From Actinomycetota bacterium (lineage in GTDB: Bacteria; Actinomycetota; CADDZG01; WHSQ01), in the NCBI GenBank assembly GCA_013697295.1, contig JACCXF010000318.1:1-38574 (forward strand): a stretch of DNA of 38,574 bases. The letters are read 5' to 3'. A program made the translations under genes and the position numbers. Below the pieces are notes generated by a model. That model had not been told where the DNA came from. It was given only the letters and a program-made list of their open reading frames with translations, and ran no database searches. This document shows, one piece after another, positions 1 through 8,245 of the stretch (positions are counted from its first letter, which is position 1; the number at the start of each line of letters is the position of its first letter).

Positions 1-2
1 CT

Positions 3-113
3 TTCATGCAGGGCAAGTTGAAGATCTCGGGGAACATGATGAAGCTCATGCAGCTTCAGAACGTGTTCAACGCGATGCCGAAGGCGGCCGCCGGAGTCGA
101 GGTCGAGTACTGA
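3..113 (+). CDS. C-terminal fragment of SCP2 sterol-binding domain protein (5' truncated by window edge)
   Basis: Frame reads FMQGKLKISGNMMKLMQLQNVFNAMPKAAAGVEVEY*, resembling the C-terminal QGKLKISGNMMKLMQL pattern of SCP-2 sterol transfer proteins. Confidence 0.6.
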   Translation, partial: FMQGKLKISGNMMKLMQLQNVFNAMPKAAAGVEVEY

Positions 114-130
114 GATCCCTGTAGGGATAC

Positions 131-160
131 AAAGGCCTCCTCCCGGGGGCCTTGGTCTTT
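131..160. terminator. Likely bidirectional intrinsic terminator between convergent SCP2-like gene and rlpA-like gene
   Basis: aaaggcctcctcccgggggccttggtcttt: GGCC stem with flanking A-run and T-run, located between two convergent stops. Confidence 0.5.
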
Positions 161-167
161 CTCGAGG

Positions 168-545
168 TCAGTTGTGCAGCACGACGGCGCGGACCCGGGC
201 GGTTCCGGCACGGACGAAACGGAGTTTCTTCGCCGCACCGCGAGAGAGGTCCAGGATGAAATCGTCATCTCCGAAAGGCCCGCGATCCTTGACGGTCACG
301 GTCACGCGCCGCCCGTTCCTGACGTTCTTCACACGGAGGCGGGTGCCGCAGGGAAGGGTGCGGTGCGCGGCAACCATCTTGTCGTGCTGGTACCTGCCGC
401 CGCAGGCCATCGTCTGTCCGACGTACTGGCTGGAGTAGTAGTAGGCCCTGCCTCGCAGCACACGGTGATGTGCGAGGGCTGCCGACGCGACGGTGAGCGC
501 GAGGACCAGGCCCATCACGATCCCAATACGCCTGATACGCCACAC
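168..545 (-). CDS. RlpA-like double-psi beta-barrel domain secreted protein
   Basis: N-terminal signal-like segment; GRAYYYSSQYVGQTMACGGRYQHDKMVAAHRTLPCGTRLRVKNVRNGRRVTVTVKDRGPF matches the RlpA/DPBB pattern. GTG start. Confidence 0.85.
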   Translation of the reverse strand: MWRIRRIGIVMGLVLALTVASAALAHHRVLRGRAYYYSSQYVGQTMACGGRYQHDKMVAAHRTLPCGTRLRVKNVRNGRRVTVTVKDRGPFGDDDFILDLSRGAAKKLRFVRAGTARVRAVVLHN

Positions 546-560
546 CTCCAGAGAGTCGCC

Positions 561-589
561 GCAAACAAAAGGAGCCCCCAGCAGGCTCC
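561..589 (-). terminator. Intrinsic terminator downstream of MFS transporter gene
   Basis: Minus strand GGAGCC-TGCTGGG-GGCTCC followed by TTTTGTTTGC. Confidence 0.65.
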
Positions 590-623
590 GGCTCGTGACC
601 CTAGTTACCCGCCTGGGGATCCG

Positions 624-1935
624 TCAAACGGGACTTTTCGCGCTCTCTGAGGGAGTCATAGAGGGTCGAGCCATGGTCTCGGGCGTCCGGAGGACCAACA
701 GGAGAGCGGCGAGGATCGGAAGCGCCGCGATGGCGAACGAGCCTCTGAACCCGAAGGCATTCGTCGTGATCCCGGCGATGATCGGCCCCAGAGCGAACCC
801 GAGGTCGCCGGAGAACCTGAAGATGCCCACCGCCGTCCCCGAGTTCCCCTCGGGCGTCACGTCCGAGAGCATCGCTCCAGGCGGCACTCCGGCGAAGCCT
901 GAGAAGATCCCCAGAACGGCCATCGCGACCGCCATCGCCCACACGGTAGTGACCCAGCCGGCCACGGCGATCGTGACGGCGAGGCCGACCAATGCGGGCA
1001 CCATGACCGCTTTCCGGCCCCGGCTATCCGCCAGGCTGCCGGCCGGGTAGAGGACGGCGAACTCCGTGGCGAGCGCGACCCCGAAGACGGCTCCGATCCC
1101 CAGGGTGGACATCCCGACCGCGTCCTTGCCGATCAGCGGTACCAGAGTGTCGAAGACCCCGGCCACGAACCACATGTACGCGAAGTTCACGACCATGACC
1201 GTCTTGAAGGCGGGCGTCCTGAGCATCTCGACGATGCGCGCCTTGCTCCGCCTGATGGCCGGCACCTCTCGGGCGGCGCGAGCCTCCTCGGCGACCGAAG
1301 GTTCGCAGCGTTCCGAATTGACCGGCGCGGGAACGAAGCGCAGGTAGACGGCTACCGCGAGTAGGAGCAACACCGAGTACGCCAGCAGGGGGCTGGCGAT
1401 CCCGAACCGGTCGGCGATGAACCCGCCGGCGAAGCCCCGTGATGATCCCGACGTTGAAGGCCCCGTAGAAGAGGCCGAGCGTGCGCGCCATCCGGTCCTT
1501 CGGCACGACCTTCAGCAGGTAGCTGTAGTTGGACGCGAAGACGACGGCGGATCCGGCTCCCCCTGCGGCCCAGAAGATCGTCGCCAGCGCGAAGTTGGGA
1601 GCGTTGGCGGTAAGCAGGGCGCACAGCGCGAGGAAAGTCATTCCAAGCGTCGCCGCACGGCGCTCGCCGTAGCGATCGATCAGAGGGCCCGCTACCAGAT
1701 CGAATGCCAGTCGGGCGGCGGCGAAGGCCGAGATCATCCCCCCGGCCGCGGCATAGCCGACCCCGAAGGACCGCGCGAAGAGCGGCAGTATCGGAGCGAC
1801 GACACCGAAGCCCGCCATCAATACGAAGCAGACGAGCATGACCGTCCCGACGTCCGGCGACCTCAGGATCGAGCGAACGTCGGCGCCTCGCACGTCCTCT
1901 TGCTGAACCTCGCCGTTTGAACCCGAAGAACTCAC
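624..1935 (-). pseudogene. MFS transporter, interrupted by an apparent frameshift near 1435-1438
   Basis: ORF 1024-1935 encodes the N-terminal MFS half (…LFYGAFNVGIITG) and ORF 624-1373 the C-terminal half. An intermediate frame reads GFAGGFIADRFGIASPLLAYSVLLLLAV, joining them after a single-base shift at a CCCC run. Confidence 0.7.
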
Positions 1936-2002
1936 CAGGAGATTATGAGACGTGGATGATCACCCTCAGTGCACCGAAGCCGAACCGACGCTAGGAGTCC
2001 GC

Positions 2003-2263
2003 ATGCTCGAGAACGCGCTCGCCATCGCCACCGGATCGTGGGCCCTGGTCATGGCCGCGTCGCCGGCGCTCCAGATCCGACGGATCGTGCAACGTCGTTC
2101 GTCCGACGACGTCTCGATCCCGTACTTCCTCGTTCTTCTGGTGGGATTCACCCTGTGGGCCCTCTACGGCGTCTCGAAGAACGATCCCGTGCTGATCATC
2201 CCGAACTCGGTAGCTTTCTGCGTCGCCGTCGCAACGATCGTCATCGCTCGCAAGTACCGTTGA
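2003..2263 (+). CDS. SemiSWEET family (MtN3/PQ-loop) small sugar transporter
   Basis: 86 aa with three hydrophobic segments: SPALQIRRIVQRRSSDDVSIPYFLVLLVGFTLWALYGVSKNDPVLIIPNSVAFCVAVATIVIARKYR, typical of SemiSWEET. Confidence 0.8.
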   Translation: MLENALAIATGSWALVMAASPALQIRRIVQRRSSDDVSIPYFLVLLVGFTLWALYGVSKNDPVLIIPNSVAFCVAVATIVIARKYR

Positions 2264-2294
2264 GATTCTCCGGATCGGCGCGGACTCGACTGGA

Positions 2295-2711
2295 CTACGA
2301 GGTCAGTAGTCCGATGCCGAGCCCGGCGACACCGAGGGCCAACGAAGCCGCTCCGGCGTAGAGCAGGACGATCCAGCGGTTCGGCTCCGTCGCCCCACGG
2401 CCCGCGGACGAGAAGAAGAACCCCACAGGCATGAGGATCGCCGCAAGCGGGATCGCGCTACGGCCCAGCGTGGCAGTCAATCCCGAGAGTCCCGCAGCAT
2501 CCACGAGCACCAGACACACCAGCGAAAGCGTCACGAGAACGCCGGCGTGCGCATGCCCCGCGCGCGCGAAGGCCAGTTGGAACTCGGTGCGGGGTTCCCG
2601 GCCCGTCACGATCTTCAAGACGTACAGACCGCCGAACTCGATGGCGACGATCGATAGCAGCAAGACCCCAGCGGTGGTGCGCCCGTCCGTTGTTAGCAGG
2701 GTCGCGTCCAT
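2295..2711 (-). CDS. Small multi-pass membrane protein, unknown function
   Basis: From MDATLLTTDGRTTAGVLLLSIVAIEFGGLYVL…; about four hydrophobic segments. Start chosen at 2711; the ORF extends upstream. Confidence 0.6.
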   Translation of the reverse strand: MDATLLTTDGRTTAGVLLLSIVAIEFGGLYVLKIVTGREPRTEFQLAFARAGHAHAGVLVTLSLVCLVLVDAAGLSGLTATLGRSAIPLAAILMPVGFFFSSAGRGATEPNRWIVLLYAGAASLALGVAGLGIGLLTS

Positions 2712-2863
2712 TCGCCTCCCTCTCTCGGTAGCCTTCGGTTCGGTCCTCATCCACAGTGTCGTTCTAAATCGCCGCGGTGTGGGAGAGAAACACCTTAGGT
2801 CTAGCGCTCGGATGGCCAGCTCCGCCCACTGCCACCTGTGCCTCGTGGATCTGCTTGGCTGGT

Positions 2864-3445
2864 TTAAGAGATCGCCATGGGCCCTGTCGTCCCGGTGATC
2901 CTCCATCGACCGTTGGACGATCTGAGAACGTACGTCATCCATTGCCCGCACAGGCCCCCGCACCAAAGTGAGTTCGACACCTCCACCCTCGAGCCTTGGC
3001 CATCGATCGAGCCCACCGACAGGATCACCCCCATCCCCTCGATCCCGGCATCCATCCCTTTGTCGCCCATGCGTTGCGCCCTGGCCCCGGAGATGAAGGT
3101 GATCGGAGGTAGCGCTCGAAGCTCTTTCCTCAGACCCTTGCGAACCTCCTCACTGAATGGTTGCGCGATCGTCCACATCTTGCGCCAGCGCGCGCCGTTG
3201 CGCACGACCCCATCCAGTACATAAACGTGATCGAACGGAGATAGACCGCGCCCGAACGTATGGTCCTTCATGATCAACCGGCGGAGAACCGTTCCGTAGA
3301 CCTCGATGCTCCGGAGCTCCGCCCGACTGGGTCCGACGTTCGCGGACGGGTCCAGGCTCTCGGCCGGCGCGGGCAAGGTACGAGGTTGATCCGTGCACGC
3401 CGGCAGCAGCAGTCCGACAAGAAGGAGCGCCGGGATCTTGTTCAT
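2864..3445 (-). CDS. Putative lipoprotein, unknown function
   Basis: MNKIPALLLVGLLLPACTDQP lipobox; 193 aa; no family recognised. Confidence 0.65.
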   Translation of the reverse strand: MNKIPALLLVGLLLPACTDQPRTLPAPAESLDPSANVGPSRAELRSIEVYGTVLRRLIMKDHTFGRGLSPFDHVYVLDGVVRNGARWRKMWTIAQPFSEEVRKGLRKELRALPPITFISGARAQRMGDKGMDAGIEGMGVILSVGSIDGQGSRVEVSNSLWCGGLCGQWMTYVLRSSNGRWRITGTTGPMAIS

Positions 3446-3546
3446 GTCCCTGAGACGGTTCGGCTCGGTCTCTTGTTCCGATCGGCTGAAGAATACGCGG
3501 CGGCTAACCTAGGCTCCCCCTGAAGCGAGGAAGAGGAGTGAGTCCC

Positions 3547-4143
3547 ATGCGCATCGTGATCATGGAGTTCATGAGCTTGGACGGCGTCGTGCAGGCGCCA
3601 GGCGGACCCAACGAAGACACCGACGGTGGCTTCGCCCACGGCGGCTGGTCACACCCATTCTTCGATCCGGAGGTGGTGGGCGGCGCCTACGACGAGGCGA
3701 TGACCGGGACCAAGGCGCTGCTGTTCGGGCGCCGCACGTGGCAGACGATGGCCGCTGCGTGGCCCGGGCGAGCCGGCGACCCGTTCGCCGACAAGATGAA
3801 CGCTATCCCGAAGTACGTCGTGTCCGAGACGTTGGGCGACGACGAGCTGACGTGGAACAACACCACGCGCATCCCCGGCAATGAGGCCCTTGCCCGCATC
3901 CGGGAGCTGCACGAGTCCGGCGGCGGCGACCTGTTGGTCATGGGGAGTGCATCGCTCGTGCGCACCCTTCTGGGCCAGGGCCTGGTCGACGAGCTCCGGC
4001 TCATGATCGAGCCGGTGATCCTCGGCGGCGGCAAGACGATCTTCCCCGACGACGGGGCGCTGCGGACGCTCGAGCTGGTCTCCACGGTCACCAGCGCCAC
4101 GGGCGTGCACGTGGGCACCTACCGGTCGGTCGCGGAGGGGTAG
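3547..4143 (+). CDS. Dihydrofolate reductase / RibD C-terminal domain family protein
   Basis: MRIVIMEFMSLDGVVQAPGGPNEDTDGGF…LLFGRRTWQTMAAAWP…DLLVMGSASLVRTLLGQGLVDELRLMIEPVILGGGKTIFPD. Confidence 0.85.
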   Translation: MRIVIMEFMSLDGVVQAPGGPNEDTDGGFAHGGWSHPFFDPEVVGGAYDEAMTGTKALLFGRRTWQTMAAAWPGRAGDPFADKMNAIPKYVVSETLGDDELTWNNTTRIPGNEALARIRELHESGGGDLLVMGSASLVRTLLGQGLVDELRLMIEPVILGGGKTIFPDDGALRTLELVSTVTSATGVHVGTYRSVAEG

Positions 4144-4283
4144 GTTGGGGCGACGGCGCTCCACACACCTGCGATCAAGCTCGCGGCGGCTGTTCGCCCG
4201 GTGCAACGAGCACCGTGCGAGAACTGGATCTCGGCTAATGGGCAGAGTCCCCGGTCGGGCTCTGTCCTGGTTCGGCACCGGAG

Positions 4284-4356
4284 TGGAGCGGATCGGGATC
4301 GAACCGACGACCTCCTGCTTGCAAAGCAGGTGCTCTACCAATTGAGCTACCGCCCC
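4284..4356 (-). tRNA. tRNA-Ala (anticodon TGC), no encoded CCA
   Basis: Minus strand GGGGCGG TAGCTCAATTGGTAGAGCA CCTGC TTTGCAA GCAGG AGGTC GTCGG TTCGATC CCGAT CCGCTCC A; complete cloverleaf. Confidence 0.95.
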
Positions 4357-4540
4357 ATAGAATCCTCAGTCTAGCTTCGTAGACGTTCGAGAGGCAGACC
4401 TGGCCCTCAATCAGTTGGCGGTTGGGCTGTCGAGCAGTAGCCGTGTCCGGTTCGTAGGTGGCTGAGTAGGGAATATAGCCTTGTAGAGGGTGTTTTCACC
4501 TTCGAAGGCATCAATAACTGAATCCAGGAGGCGGTAGGTC

Positions 4541-4864
4541 GTGTCAGAGATGCAGGCAGTCGGCGACAAGGACTTCAACGAGGTCGTGCTGACCTCGGAC
4601 ACTCCCGTGGTGGTCGACTTCTGGGCAGAGTGGTGCGGCCCGTGTCGCCTCGTTCACCCCGAGCTCGAGAAGATCGCCCAGGAGTACGAAGGCAAGATCA
4701 AGGTCGTCAAGCTGAACATCGACGAAGCTCCGACGGTAGCGGCGAAGTACGGGGTCATGAGCATCCCGACGATCGCCCTATTCGCCGACGGTGACATCAA
4801 GGCTCAGGTCGTGGGCGCTCGTCCGAAGGACGACATCGTTATGGGTCTGGGCCTCAACGCCTAG
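4541..4864 (+). CDS. trxA: Thioredoxin
   Basis: VVDFWAEWCGPCRLVHPELEKIAQEYEGKIKVVKLNIDEAPTVAAKYGVMSIPTIALFADG; WCGPC active site and cis-Pro IPT. GTG start preceded by AGGAGG. Confidence 0.95.
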   Translation: MSEMQAVGDKDFNEVVLTSDTPVVVDFWAEWCGPCRLVHPELEKIAQEYEGKIKVVKLNIDEAPTVAAKYGVMSIPTIALFADGDIKAQVVGARPKDDIVMGLGLNA

Positions 4865-4888
4865 GCGCCGCTCAGTCACATCGGATCG

Positions 4889-4912
4889 TGGGGGCCTCCG
4901 GGCCCCCATTTT
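4889..4912 (+). terminator. Intrinsic terminator downstream of trxA
   Basis: TGGGGGCC-TCC-GGGCCCCCA-TTTT hairpin and T tract. Confidence 0.8.
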
Positions 4913-4961
4913 CGTACGCCAGGACAGCTTGGGGCGGCGGGTAGGATGCCGTTCCGCTTCG

Positions 4962-5036
<75 letters not shown>

Positions 5037-5038
5037 CC

Positions 5039-5659
5039 GTGACGAACGAACTCGAGCTCCTCGATTGGAAGCGGCGTGCGTTCGAGCTCTACGCAGCCGT
5101 GCGCGCCCAGCCCGACGGCGCGAGGGCGTGGTCGATCTGGCGAGAGCAGCGAGACGACCTGTTCGCTCATCATCCGCAATCTCCGATCCCCGAGAACGAG
5201 CGCGCCGGCTTCACCGGTCTGGAGTACTTCGACTACGACCCGGACCTGCGCGTCATCGCGGATGTGCGCGCCGCCGAGACCGAGCACTTCGAGATCCCCA
5301 CCAGCGGTGACGACACCATGGGGTTCACGCGCGTCGGACTCGCGGCCTTCGAACTCGCGGGCCAGTATCTCTCGTTGGAGATGTACTGGCTTGACGGGTA
5401 CGGCGGGGGTTTGTTCGTCCCTTTCGCCGACGCCACCAGCGGGGACGAGACCTATGGCGCGGGCCGCTACCTGCTGGACACGATCAAGGGCTCCGACCTC
5501 GGGAGCGAGGGCGACGACCGTCTGATCCTGGACTTCAACTTCACCTACAACCCATCGTGTTCCTACGATCCCCGTTGGGTCTGTCCGCTGGCCCCCCCGG
5601 CCAACCGGCTAGAGGTGCGGGTCCGCGCCGGTGAGAAGCACACCGAGAAACCGACCTAG
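5039..5659 (+). CDS. DUF1684 domain protein
   Basis: VTNELELLDWKRRAFELYAAVRAQPDG…FDYDPDLRVIADV…DFNFTYNPSCSYDPRWVCPLAPPANRLEVRVRAGE; NPSCxYDxxWxCPLxPxxNxLxVxVxAGE motif of DUF1684. Confidence 0.85.
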   Translation: MTNELELLDWKRRAFELYAAVRAQPDGARAWSIWREQRDDLFAHHPQSPIPENERAGFTGLEYFDYDPDLRVIADVRAAETEHFEIPTSGDDTMGFTRVGLAAFELAGQYLSLEMYWLDGYGGGLFVPFADATSGDETYGAGRYLLDTIKGSDLGSEGDDRLILDFNFTYNPSCSYDPRWVCPLAPPANRLEVRVRAGEKHTEKPT

Positions 5660-5661
5660 AC

Positions 5662-5699
5662 GCACAAGGGCCCGCCACGTAGGCGGGCCCTTTTGTGCG
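5662..5699. terminator. Bidirectional intrinsic terminator between convergent DUF1684 gene and OpuC SBP gene
   Basis: GCACAAGGGCCCGCC-ACGTA-GGCGGGCCCTTTTGTGC, long near-perfect hairpin. Confidence 0.85.
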
Positions 5700-5716
5700 C
5701 TTTAGATGCGCTCTGC

Positions 5717-6682
5717 TTACTCCGCCGCCTTCGCTAGATCGCTAACAGCCGACAGACCGAACTCATCGGCCGTCTCCTGGGTCACGACGAACGCGTTCGT
5801 GTCGTTGGCCGCAGACGGCTCCAGAAGCGTGAGCCCGTCCTTCTCTACCAACGGCTGCAACAGGTCGACGTTCTCGGTGGGCTCCCCGCTCGCCGCGGCA
5901 TCGGGGTCGAGGAAGAGAAGCAGTGAGCCAAGGTACTCGGGCGCGACCTGGATCTCGCCGCTCTTGAGAGCGGGATAGAGGATCTCGCGCGACCGCAGGT
6001 TGGTCTGGCGATTCACGGTGTAGCCCGCTTGCTCGAGCACCTGCGCGTACATCTCGGCAACGATCTGGTTCTCGGCGAACGCAACCGCGCCGACGGTGAT
6101 GTCCCCGGATCCACCGCCCCCCTCAGCCGAGATGCCCTCATCCTCGAGGAAACCGGCGGCGACATCCGCGGGATCGTCTTGGTCGATCTCGACGCTACTG
6201 TTCAGCTCGATCATAGTCTCGGTCGTGATCGCAGCGGACACGTCATTCAATGCTCCTTCGACCGTGTCGTCGAGCGCATCCTGCCGGATGAGCGGCGTGA
6301 TGCTCTCCGCGGTTTGCAAACCCTTGTCATCCTCGAGGGCTACGAATTCGTTCGCCTTGATGGCGCTCGAGGTCGAGAACAGCAGGCCGACATCGATCCG
6401 ACCCGCCTTCAGTGCGTTCACAGTTTGAGGACCACCTACGTCGAGAGGCTGGAACTCTTCGAACTCGATGCCATACGTCTCTTCAAGTCCCGGGATGCAG
6501 AACGGTCTATCGGGACACTCCGGCGGGCCGCCCAGGATCATCGAGCTGGCTACCGGTTCACCACTGCCTCCTCCTCCAGAGGAGTCTCCTTCGTCGTCGC
6601 TCACTCCCGACCCGCACGCGCCCAGTAACAGCAGCAACGTGAGCAGGGCCGCCCCATGAGCGTTCTTGCGGAAACTCCGCAT
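5717..6682 (-). CDS. OpuC/ProX-type glycine betaine/osmoprotectant ABC transporter substrate-binding lipoprotein, lobe order apparently circularly permuted
   Basis: Lipobox LLLLLGACGSG. First half ILGGPPECPDRPFCIPGLEETYGIEF…VALEDDKGLQTAESITPLIR resembles the usual C-lobe. After linker AEGGGGSG, second half DITVGAVAFAENQIVAEMYAQVLEQAGYTV…GEIQVAPEYLGSLLLF…NDTNAFVVTQETADEFGLSAVSDLAKAAE* resembles the usual N-lobe. Confidence 0.85.
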   Translation of the reverse strand: MRSFRKNAHGAALLTLLLLLGACGSGVSDDEGDSSGGGGSGEPVASSMILGGPPECPDRPFCIPGLEETYGIEFEEFQPLDVGGPQTVNALKAGRIDVGLLFSTSSAIKANEFVALEDDKGLQTAESITPLIRQDALDDTVEGALNDVSAAITTETMIELNSSVEIDQDDPADVAAGFLEDEGISAEGGGGSGDITVGAVAFAENQIVAEMYAQVLEQAGYTVNRQTNLRSREILYPALKSGEIQVAPEYLGSLLLFLDPDAAASGEPTENVDLLQPLVEKDGLTLLEPSAANDTNAFVVTQETADEFGLSAVSDLAKAAE

Positions 6683-6821
6683 GGGTTCCCTCCCATCATC
6701 TGTAGGCAAGGCGGTTCGCCTCGCTCCCGACCAAGCGGCAACATTACCTGCGTGGCCGGACAATCGACCCAGGGAACGACGCGATCTTCAAACACCGAAC
6801 CAGATCGAGAAGCGTCGACCT

Positions 6822-7565
6822 TCAGGACGCGGAACCGGCCTCCGAGCCGATAGCCGGGCCCGGCAGGACGCGCCTTCCACCAGCCGATCGCTGCGAACGG
6901 GTCTTGGGCGTCACTACGCGTTCGAGCAAGCCGAACCCGACCTCGGTGGCCACCGCAAGAAGAGCAACCAACAGGGCGCCTCCAACGATCTGCGGGTCGT
7001 CCCCCACCGAGAACCCATCAACTATGAAGCGGCCGAGCCCGCCCCACCCCGCCACCGCCCCCAGCGTCGCCGTTGCAACCACCTGAACCGCTGCGAGGCG
7101 TAGGCCGGAAACGATCAACGGGGTTGCCAGCGGCAGCTCGAGACGAGTGAGCACCTCTCCCTCCCGCATGCCCATGCCGCGTGCCGCCTCGACTGTGTCC
7201 GCGTCGACACCTTTAACCCCTACATAGGTATTCGCCAGGATCGGGGGAATGGCAAGTAAGAACAACGCGATGAACGTGGGCCAGAAGCCGATGTTCCCCG
7301 GCCAGTTCAGCGTGAACGTGTAGGTCAAGCCGAGGATCCCGAAAGAGGGAAGTGCCCGGCCAAAGTTCCCGACGGTCACCGCTACGAACTCGAATCTCCT
7401 CTTGTGACCGATGTACACGCCTGCGGGAAACGCGATCAGGGCGCCTAGGATCGTCGCCTGAGCCGACATCTGGATGTGTTCCCACAGACGGACCGGGATC
7501 CCGGCCGAGCCCGACCAGTTCTCGGCTGCCGTCAGCCACGTCCACACGGCCCCGAACAGGTCCAT
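6822..7565 (-). CDS. OpuC-type osmoprotectant ABC transporter permease
   Basis: Multi-TM protein with EAARGMGMREGEVLTRLELPLATPLIVSGLRLAAVQVVATATLGAVAGWGGLG EAA-loop signature. Confidence 0.85.
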   Translation of the reverse strand: MDLFGAVWTWLTAAENWSGSAGIPVRLWEHIQMSAQATILGALIAFPAGVYIGHKRRFEFVAVTVGNFGRALPSFGILGLTYTFTLNWPGNIGFWPTFIALFLLAIPPILANTYVGVKGVDADTVEAARGMGMREGEVLTRLELPLATPLIVSGLRLAAVQVVATATLGAVAGWGGLGRFIVDGFSVGDDPQIVGGALLVALLAVATEVGFGLLERVVTPKTRSQRSAGGRRVLPGPAIGSEAGSAS

Positions 7566-8245
7566 CAGATCGTCGCCCTCCGCTCCCTGTGAGCCCAGGG
7601 CGTCACCAAGCGTTCGACCCGGACGAGGAGAAAGTCCACCAGGACCGCCAGTCCCAGCGAGAGGATCGAGCCGAGGAGGGAGGCGGTCGGGAAGTTGCGG
7701 TCGATGCCCATCAAGATGAAGAACCCAAGTCCGCCCTTTCCGATCAGGGCGGTGACCGTGACCAGACCGATCGTGGTTACCGTTGCGATCCGGATCCCGG
7801 CGATGATCACCGGCGTCGAAAGAGGAAGCTCAACGCGCCACAGGAGCTCCGATCGCGAATAGCCCATCCCAAGCGCCGCTTCGCGCGCATCGGAAGGCAC
7901 TCCGCTCAATCCGGAGACGACACCGCGGATCAGGATCAATAACGTGTAGCTCACTAACCCGATCTCCGCAGTCAGGACACTGAGACGCGTGTACGGGACT
8001 AAGAAAGCGAACAGGGCGAGGCTCGGGATTGTGTAGAGCAGTCCGGTCACCGCCGCTATGGGTCCGTAGCTCCTGCGATGTCTGTGGGCGAAGATCGCGA
8101 GAGGGAACGAGATGAGCATCCCTATCGCTACTGCAAGGAAGGTCAGGTAGGAATGCTCGATCAACCGCGTCCACACATCGTCCATGTGGTCGGCGATCCA
8201 CCCCCAGTCGATGTAAGGCTGGCCCTCGACCTGAGCCCGGATCAA
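7565..8245 (-). CDS. OpuC-type osmoprotectant ABC transporter permease
   Basis: LLYTIPSLALFAFLVPYTRLSV…DAREAALGMGYSRSELLWRVELPLSTPVIIAGIRIATVTTIGLVTVTALIGKGGLG. Confidence 0.85.
   Translation of the reverse strand: MIRAQVEGQPYIDWGWIADHMDDVWTRLIEHSYLTFLAVAIGMLISFPLAIFAHRHRRSYGPIAAVTGLLYTIPSLALFAFLVPYTRLSVLTAEIGLVSYTLLILIRGVVSGLSGVPSDAREAALGMGYSRSELLWRVELPLSTPVIIAGIRIATVTTIGLVTVTALIGKGGLGFFILMGIDRNFPTASLLGSILSLGLAVLVDFLLVRVERLVTPWAHRERRATI

Noticed and set aside
546-623. Possible c-di-AMP (ydaO-type) riboswitch before the rlpA-like gene, as occurs in some actinobacteria
   Set aside because: The upstream region is too short and contains only a simple hairpin plus T tract, which fits a terminator of the MFS gene.
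6100-6130. GGGGSG linker as evidence of an engineered or chimeric construct
   Set aside because: A similar GGGGSG tract follows the lipobox, and Gly/Ser-rich linkers are common after actinobacterial lipoboxes; nothing else in the window suggests vector sequence.
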